A DNA stretch of 64,000 nucleotides from Actinostola sp. cb2023 (Eukaryota > Cnidaria > Anthozoa > Actiniaria > Actinostolidae), in the NCBI GenBank assembly GCA_033675265.1, contig JAUJYZ010001018.1, positions 62,001-126,000 of the forward strand, read 5' to 3'. Positions 57,219 through 64,000 of this stretch are shown in pieces (the first letter of the stretch is position 1; each line of letters starts with the position of its first letter). Made by a program: the position numbers and the translations under genes. Under the pieces are notes generated by a model. The model saw nothing but the letters and a program-made list of their open reading frames with translations, was not told the DNA's origin and did no database searches.

Positions 57219-58894
57219 TATTATTATTATTGTATATATTACACATATATATACTCTGTAATATCATATTACTGATGAAGAGAGTAGCTGACACTGCATG
57301 TTGAAACATGTTGAAAAAAGGCATATTTAAATAATTGTGTAATTGTATTGTCCTTAAAATTGATAGTCCACTATAAATATACCTAACTTGGACCTTTTGG
57401 AAGCATTAAGAGCAGGTGTATGAGAAAATCAAGCAAAGTTGGAAATGAAAATTTTTCACCCACCTTGAAATTTTGTGTGCAGGTAGACCACCCAGGGGGG
57501 TGCACAAAAACACCCCATGTTGGGGTCATCAAATGCATTGTTGCCATAGCAACGGCAATTGTTCCTTCTGGCCCATGTGCCACAAATTCAACCCAAAATG
57601 CCCTCCAGTAAAGGGTAAATGAATGAGGCTCGTTCTCCGGCGCATTTAAACCAATTTCATTCAAATTTGTTCCACAAGCAGGGCAACTCTTCTAGTTTTA
57701 AAAATGGTCAATCACTACAATTCGCTTTGAGTATTCGCTCAGAAAATCAGCACTTAACGAGGGACCATGTCGGCCATTTTGGTAGACATGAAAAACAGGT
57801 TAAACTCTTTGGCTGATATCTCCTAAAGTACGCTCTTCTAAGAAATGATACTTTTATCACAGCTTCTATAGACATTGATGTTTTAAATTCTACAAAAAGT
57901 TTTTTGGGGAAAATTATAATTTTACGGTGGGGGTTCGTACCATTTGAGGGAAATGGTCAAAATGTGAAAAATTAGTCTTGTTATAGCTCGATTATTTCAC
58001 TCAGAAACTAATTTCATTTACTAAATATCACTGTAAAGGCAATTCTTATTATCTCCTAAACACATTCAATCCAATTGTTGAAGGTCTGAAGACGCGAAGT
58101 CTGAGAAATAAATATTCATAAAAGACCTACCTTGCGAATTTGGTCACTTTTCACAATGTCGGTCTAATCAAGGTGATTTTACCCTGATTATTCCACATTC
58201 TTGGCCATACATGGTGCAGTCACTAACAGGCATGAAAAAGCTCTAAATTACAACTTTAAGATGTCCAGATTAAGATAACCTTTGTTTATTCCGCTCACAC
58301 AAACTGCACAGCTATCGACCAAGTCGTACCGAAGAGCGTAATATTGACGATCACTTCAATCGAAGCAGGAAAATCCCTCCATAGAGCTGCATATATGATC
58401 CAAGCACTTTGTTACAGACAAAGCAAAACTCATGGTGTATCCTGATTACTGTTATGTGCTGAAATGTTGCCATTAAAACGACAGGAAAGTAGTTTCTTGT
58501 TCGTATTGTAAAAACCGGAAATGCCAACCGCTGACCGGAAATGAGACCACTTCGAAACAAAATACCCACCAATAAATCAAGAAAGACGTATTTTTATCTA
58601 TTATATCCCCTGTTCAGGAGAGAGTGGCCAAATACCATACCATGTCCAGCGGCACGTCCTGTATAGCCCATATATGGGAGTGCCCCTCCCTCCGGGCACC
58701 AACTGCAGCGAACAACAGAGCGTCGTCAGTTCATCTTACGCAAAGTTAGTGCGTTGCTGTTGTAGAAAACTATGTCGTGAAGGGGTATAATGAGTGTTCT
58801 TTTTACGTTGAGGTTGAAGTTCCGCTTGAAGTAAAAGTTTTATTACATGTTTATTAGGTTGAGGTAGTTCGTTGAGCTATAATATTATAATTTC

Positions 58895-59357
58895 CAGGGG
58901 TGCAGCCAGGATTTTTTCGGAGTGACGCAAAATTGTGAAATTCACGAATTGTATACACTTCACCAGAAGTACATAACTAGTTCTGTACTTCTAACTTCAC
59001 TCAATTTAGCACCTACTGTTTCTTCTACAATTTTGGTTCGATGCAATTGTTGGGAGGCACAACTGATATGACGAGCGGCGAAGTCGCAAGCTGCTAGGTA
59101 TAGGTCTCTGAAATGGCATTTCCTGCCTTCTGAAAATAGTTTCCAGACATATCTTACCAACTTTTACTTTATTTTACGAACTCCCAATAATTGTATGATT
59201 GAAAAAGCCCAATTTCAAGCACAAATAACTAATCCCTACAATCCATAGCGTGATAATATTTTGTTTTTTATTTGCCTTTTTTTCTTCTTTTTCACTTTTT
59301 CTTTTTTCTAAAAGAAGCTGCTTTTTTTATTCAACAATTTTTTTAGCTACGCCCCTG
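58895..59357. mobile_element. hAT-like MITE, 463 bp
   Basis: The left end CAGGGGTGCAGCCAGG and right end (reverse complement CAGGGGCGTAGCTA) are imperfect inverted repeats of hAT type. ATTTC is directly repeated on both sides (58,890-58,894 and 59,358-59,362). It lies in the spacer of the 3.7-kb foldback. Confidence 0.65.
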
Positions 59358-59444
59358 ATTTCTGTATGGGAGGCACAAGTCTTCAATAAAATATGTTGTG
59401 TGATATAGCACATCCACATTAAGTATTTCTAAGCATCGTTGAAA

Positions 59445-59520
59445 ATCGATAATTATCGATCGATATGAAATCGATGGTAATCAATGAAAATGATAATAAT
59501 AATAATAATAATAAATATAT
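59445..59520. repeat. ATCGAT cluster and (AAT)n tract
   Basis: GAAAATCGATAATTATCGAT and neighbouring ATCGAT words, followed by (AAT)n from about 59,493. The words match the ATCGAT arrays at 29.9-30.7 kb. Confidence 0.7.
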
Positions 59521-59540
59521 AATATAATAATAAATATTAT

Positions 59541-59744
59541 CATAGTATATAAGACGAGGTTCTATACCTTCATTTCATTCCTTTACGCACTTTATTCACT
59601 TACTTAGCGAAATTAAAACTGTAATGCGTTATATCTTTAGCGAACTGAAGAGGTTGAGAAAACGAAACTAGTTTTCGCTAAGTAAGTTAATAAAGTGCAT
59701 AAAGGAATGAAATGAAGGTATAGAACCTCGTCTTATATACTATG
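59541..59744. mobile_element. Palindromic MITE, about 75-bp arms
   Basis: CATAGTATATAAGACGAGGT at the left pairs with ACCTCGTCTTATATACTATG at the right. The arms continue through CATTTCATTCCTTTA and CGCTAAGTAAGT-type blocks. Confidence 0.8.
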
Positions 59745-61248
59745 ACATTTACAAAGTCCAGTTTGGGGTCTCAGCAAAAGAAATATCAGAGAAATAAATA
59801 TTATAGACTATCGGAATTATCGATTGGTATGGCCGGGTTTCAGTAAACTATTATAGATAGGCGAATTATATTATTATTGTTTCGACTTAAAGAGTTTTTA
59901 AATATTTGATATCAATGGATAGATAAAAATACAGTCTTTCTTGATTTATTGGTGGTTATTTTGTTTCGAAGTGGTCTCATTTCCGGTCAGCGGTTGGCAT
60001 TTCCGGTTTTTACAATACGAACAAGAAACTACTTTCCTGTCGTTTTAAAGGTTTTAATGGCAACATTTCAGCACATAACAGTAATCAGGATACACCATGA
60101 GTTTTGCTTTGTCTGTAACAAAGTGCTTGGATCATATATGCAGCTCTATGGAGGGATTGTCCTGCTTCGATTGAAGTGATCGTCATGATATTACGCTCTT
60201 CGGTACGACTTGGTCGATAGCTGTGCAGTTTGTGTGAGCGGAATAAACAAAGGTTATCTTAATCTGGACATCTTAAAGTTGTAATTTAGAGCGTTTTCAT
60301 GCCTGTTAGTGACTGCACCATGTATGGCCAAGAATGTGGAATAATCAGGGTAAAATCACCTTGATTAGACCGACATTGTGAAAAGTGACCAAATTCGCAA
60401 GGTAGGTCTTTTATGAATATTTATTTCTCAGACTTCGCGTCTTCAGACCTTCAACAATTGGATTGAATGTGTTTAGGAGATAATAAGAATTGCCTTTATA
60501 GTGATATTTAGTAAATGAAATTAGTTTCCGAGTGAAATAATCGAGCTATAACAAGACTAATTTTTCACATTTTGACCATTTCCCCCAAACGGTACGAACC
60601 CCCACCGTAAAATTATATATTTTTTCCCCAAAAAACTTTTTGTAGAATTTAAAACATCAATGTCTATAGAAGCTGTGATAAAAGTATCATTTCTTAGAAG
60701 AGCGTACTTTAGGAGATATCAGCCAAAGAGTTTAACCTGTTTTTCATGTCTACCAAAATGGCCGACATGGTCCCTCGTTAAGTGCTGATTTTCTGAGCGA
60801 ATACTCAAAGCGAATTGTAGTGATTGACTATTTTTAAAACTAGAAGAGTTGCCCTGCTTGTGGAACAAATTTGAATGAAATTGGTTTAAATGCGCCGGAG
60901 AACGAGCCTCATTCATTTACCCTTTACTGGAGGGCATTTTGGGTTGAATTTGTGGCACATGGGCCAGAACGAACAATTGCCGTTGCTATGGCAACAATGC
61001 ATTTGATGACCCCAACATGGGGTGTTTTTGTGCACCCCCCTGGGTGGTCTACCTGCACACAAAATTTCAAGGTGGGTGAAAAATTTTCATTTCCAACTTT
61101 GCTTGATTTTCTCATACACCTGCTCTTAATAATTCATTAGAAAATTTACACAATAGAAATCATGGCATGTTTGATTAAGCCATTTTTAGAATATACATAA
61201 CTTGATTTATACACCTGTTTACAAAATCGTTGAGCTAGTTTCACTACA

Positions 61249-61373
61249 TACAAAATAGTAAAATATTTTTAGCAAAAAAGGAATTAATTAGAGAAACAAA
61301 AGAAATTCAATCAAGCTGAACTCAGGCTCATTGTTTCTCTAATCAATTCCTTTTTACTATTTTACTATTTTGT
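61249..61373. mobile_element. Palindromic MITE, copy 1
   Basis: TACAAAATAGTAAAAT...GGAATTAATTAGAGAAACAA pairs with TTGTTTCTCTAATCAATTCC...ACTATTTTGTA. It is flanked on the right by GGACAACATTTTTGAAAACA. A related copy is at 62,712. Confidence 0.75.
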
Positions 61374-62250
61374 AAAAGGACAACATTTTTGAAAACAGAT
61401 CTACCGGTATGTACATGTAGACAGCAGAGTGTAATTAATAGAAAAGCATGAAATAGTACCAACTTTAAATCGTGCTAATGTACTTTCTATTGTTTTCTAA
61501 TGTTTCATTAGTGCTATTTACTAATTATTCAAATCTTCATGGTTAATTATTAGATTCTACTACTGGAGGAGCTGGGGTGTAACAGCTCATTGATGTTACT
61601 GGACTCAGCAGGGGACTTTTTCAACATTGGATCAGCAGAAGGCATATCCTTTCTCAGAACCAACCCAGATGTTGTGCTAAAGTTTAGAACACATTTCTGT
61701 ATGTATATTTTGTTTATAATTTTCATCTTATGCAACATTGTTTTTGAATGTGTTTTATAAGAGTTGCACGCCTCACTGTGTACATATCTAATCTTATGTG
61801 TATAAAATATGTTAAACTGTACAAAATACTTTTCTCCCAATATATTATTATGCAAATGTTCGGCAACGCCATTCACAGATGTTCCGGTAGATAAGCCGCA
61901 CCCCCAATTTTAAGCGAAAAATTTATGTACGTATGGGTGTTTATGGTATTTTTTTATGTTTGAATCCTTTTTTTTTATTTCTTTCATGCATATACAGATG
62001 CACAAACTAAGAAATACAACCACCAGGATGTTCAACGACTGTTCAATAAGAAATACAGTGAGTTAATGAATATATTATATCACATTATTATTATTATTAT
62101 TATCCATAATTAAATGATATAGCTAGCCAGGCTATACATTTCTATATACTAATTGCATAATATATTGTTTTGGGGTTGAAATTCATAAATCATAGAAGCT
62201 GAGACCGCAAGGATGGATGGGAAATCAGTTCATGAACCACATTACATGCA
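61374..62250. other. Unassigned AT-rich DNA
   Basis: A minus-strand frame at 61,876-61,550 (108 codons) has no recognisable domain and is probably chance. A plus-strand exon-like piece after ATACAG at about 61,996 is unsupported. Confidence 0.35.
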
Positions 62251-62563
62251 TACACCAGTTTCAAAAAAGGTTGTCGTAAACATCAGTCCATAGGCGATAG
62301 GTTATACGTCGTTCCAAGACCGAACTGCATTATGGTAACAGCTTGAATGGCCCAAAATGTATGAAAGCCTATATGATATCGTACCTATTTCTCCATTTCA
62401 ACGGTCGACCAAGACACATTTTAATTGAATCAAATTGTTATGAAATATTTCTGGCATACATGCCATTCAAACTGTTACCATAATGCAGTTCGGTCTTGGA
62501 ACGATGTATAACCTATCGCCTATGGACTGATGTCCTCGACAACCTTTTTTGAAATAGGTGTAT
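62251..62563. mobile_element. Palindromic MITE, about 105-bp arms
   Basis: TACACCAGTTTCAAAAAAGG...TCCATAGGCGATAGGTTATA pairs with TATAACCTATCGCCTATGGA...CCTTTTTTGAAATAGGTGTA. Confidence 0.8.
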
Positions 62564-62711
62564 ATATATATATTCAGTGTCCTCATATTTTTGAAAATAT
62601 ATGAGCTGTTTAATTAACTAAGATCCTAAAAGTCTGGATAAAAAGGTCAATGATTTTACAGTGTTATTTTTGGTCATTGCTTTCGTGATTTTCAACCCGA
62701 CAATGATTATA

Positions 62712-62800
62712 TAGTAGAAAGGAATTAATTAGAGAAACAATGAGCCACAGTTCCGCATGATTGAATTTCTTTTGTTTCTCTAGTTAATTCCTTTATACTA
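62712..62800. mobile_element. Palindromic MITE, copy 2
   Basis: TAGTAGAAAGGAATTAATTA...GAGAAACAA pairs with TTGTTTCTCTAGTTAATTCC...TATACTA. The loop carries the same GATTGAATTTCTTTTG word as copy 1 but in the opposite orientation. Confidence 0.75.
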
Positions 62801-62844
62801 TTTTGTATTTTGTAAATGGACAACGTTTTTGAAAACAGGTGTAT

Positions 62845-63131
62845 ACAGTCAATTTCATTAAGGTTGTCCAGCTAAAAAGAGATTAACACTACAATAAATG
62901 TCACATGTCTCATTCTAGATTCGTTTTGCATGAGTGGAATTTTAATTTCAAAAGCAAACATCACCTCAGTGTGAGAACAGAATGTTAACAATGCCCGTTT
63001 TCACAGGCAGAAGTGATTTATGCTTTTGAAATTAAAATTCCATGCACTCAAAATGAATATAGAATGAGACATGTGATATTTATTGTAGTGTTTATCCCTT
63101 TTTAGCTGGACAACATTAATGACATTGACTG
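62845..63131. mobile_element. Palindromic MITE, about 115-bp arms
   Basis: ACAGTCAATTTCATTAAGGT...GACATGTGATATTTATTGTA-type blocks are mirrored. The right end is ACAACATTAATGACATTGAC followed by TGT. The loop reads GCCCGTTTTCACAGGC. Confidence 0.8.
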
Positions 63132-63149
63132 TTTGTATATATAGAATAA

Positions 63150-63431
63150 AATACAGTCATTTGCAAAAATTCTGGCTGCTACGAAATATCAATATATCAA
63201 TATATTAGTTGCATTATGGGTAATTAAATAATCAAAAATTCCCCTTAAATCGGTTTGCCAGCCAAGTTGCTAGAAATATTTAGTATAATGTTTATTTTAG
63301 TCTTACGTTTGTTGTTTGTAAATTGTGCTTCATTTAATAAGTTAGGAAACTCAAAATAGTATTATTTAATTACCCATAATGCACCTGATATATCGATATT
63401 TTGTAGCGGCCAGAATTTTTGCAAGTGACTG
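63150..63431. mobile_element. Palindromic MITE, about 80-bp arms
   Basis: ACAGTCATTTGCAAAAATTC...GCATTATGGGTAATTAAATA pairs with TATTTAATTACCCATAATGC...GAATTTTTGCAAGTGACTG. Confidence 0.8.
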
Positions 63432-63864
63432 GAGAATAAAATAGATCTTTATTAAACAATAATATTGCAGTATAAGTTGAATTGCATAATTTACACAATT
63501 AAATAATAAATAATAGTAATTAATATGTATAATTTAAGTAAAAAAAAAAAAAAAAAAAAATGATTCGATATTATAAATACTATATTCTAAGTAATAATAA
63601 TAATAATAAACTTTGAAAAATAAATGTTAGTAATATATTATATATGCAGAATAAGTGGTTGAAGGCTTGCAACTTCTAACTGTCCAATTTTATTAAAATG
63701 CTTAATGGGAGGACTTGACCCAGGTGATCCCACTGAGGGTTTGAAACCCTGTTTAGGATTGCTAAATATGTATATTTAATGATAACAATTGATTAACATT
63801 CCATATTTAGGGCAGAGGCCAAAAACCATACTCTCTCCATTAGCACCAAAATATCCTAAAAATT
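63432..63864. other. AT-rich unassigned DNA with poly-A
   Basis: An A run at about 63,541-63,560 and AAT units near 63,594-63,609. No gene. Confidence 0.45.
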
Positions 63865-63916
63865 GATTTCATTCATTCATTTATTTATTCGTTCATTCAT
63901 TCATTCATTCAATTAT

Positions 63917-64000
<84 letters not shown>
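63865..64000. repeat. (ATTC)n and (ATCT)n microsatellites
   Basis: ATTCATTC units (63,868-63,909), then uninterrupted ATCT units from about 63,919 to the window end, where the array may continue. Confidence 0.95.

Larger units (their letters stand above)
57406..61129. mobile_element. 3.7-kb foldback element with about 1.2-kb arms
   Basis: The left arm 57,410-58,600 and right arm 59,922-61,125 are reverse complements with only scattered differences. The ends are TTAA-GAGCAGGTGTATGAG and CTCATACACCTGCTC-TTAA. The TTAA on both sides fits piggyBac-type integration (inference). Each arm opens a mirror ORF of about 90 codons (MNEIGLNAPENEPHSFTLYW start). It may be conserved only because the arms are near-identical. 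No transposase. The spacer holds two other insertions. Confidence 0.8.

Noticed and set aside
57383..61140. Mirror ORFs of about 90 codons as a conserved gene
   Set aside because: The two copies are the arms of one palindrome, so their agreement reflects recent common origin rather than coding constraint; antisense ORFs of similar size overlap.

Overview
The window looks like intergenic or intronic DNA of an early-branching marine animal, most likely a cnidarian (coral or sea anemone). It is AT-rich, introns have canonical GT/AG ends, and there is a tRNA-derived SINE. The coding fragments resemble transposon protein families that I associate with coral and anemone genomes. No conserved single-copy cellular gene is recognisable. 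Almost all recognisable coding sequence belongs to mobile elements, most of them broken. The species call is inference.

Layout: 0-2.8 kb holds a decayed non-LTR retrotransposon (endonuclease domain) and two terminal-inverted-repeat (TIR) elements. 5.2-8.1 kb holds a broken multi-exon transposon-type gene and a tRNA SINE. 9.5-11.9 kb holds a second broken gene split by a 1.05-kb CACTA-like element. 13.1 kb has the C-terminus of a Crypton-type tyrosine recombinase. 15.0-17.4 kb is a long-TIR element containing a 346-bp element with ten short repeats, mostly 30 bp apart. 17.5-18.4 kb has a 3'-terminal exon and, on the other strand, a histone-like stem-loop. 21.0-23.6 kb is a minus-strand integrase-like gene. 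24.6-25.8 kb is a small, apparently intact gene with CxxC motifs. 26.5-35.1 kb is a decayed multi-exon transposase-like gene with several insertions in its introns, including a Crypton N-terminal fragment. 35.8-38.05 kb is a pseudogene with an SF3-like ATPase module.

The most notable structure spans 38.25-55.5 kb. A gene encoding a homeodomain-like segment and an HMG box has its second intron split by a 16.2-kb element (39,052-55,273). That element has inverted terminal repeats of about 0.9-1 kb and a candidate 3-bp TCA target duplication. Inside are a coiled-coil/DDE-like gene with two in-frame TGAs, a small minus-strand gene, and a second multi-exon DDE-like gene with a C2H2 finger and Cys-rich motifs. 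An apparently complete piggyBac transposon (577-aa transposase, TTAA duplications) sits inside an intron of the first gene. The insertion order is readable: homeo-HMG gene, then the giant element, then piggyBac.

55.5-63.9 kb is a dense run of foldback elements. It includes a 3.7-kb inverted repeat with arms of about 1.2 kb and a cluster of five palindromes. The window ends in ATTC and ATCT microsatellites.
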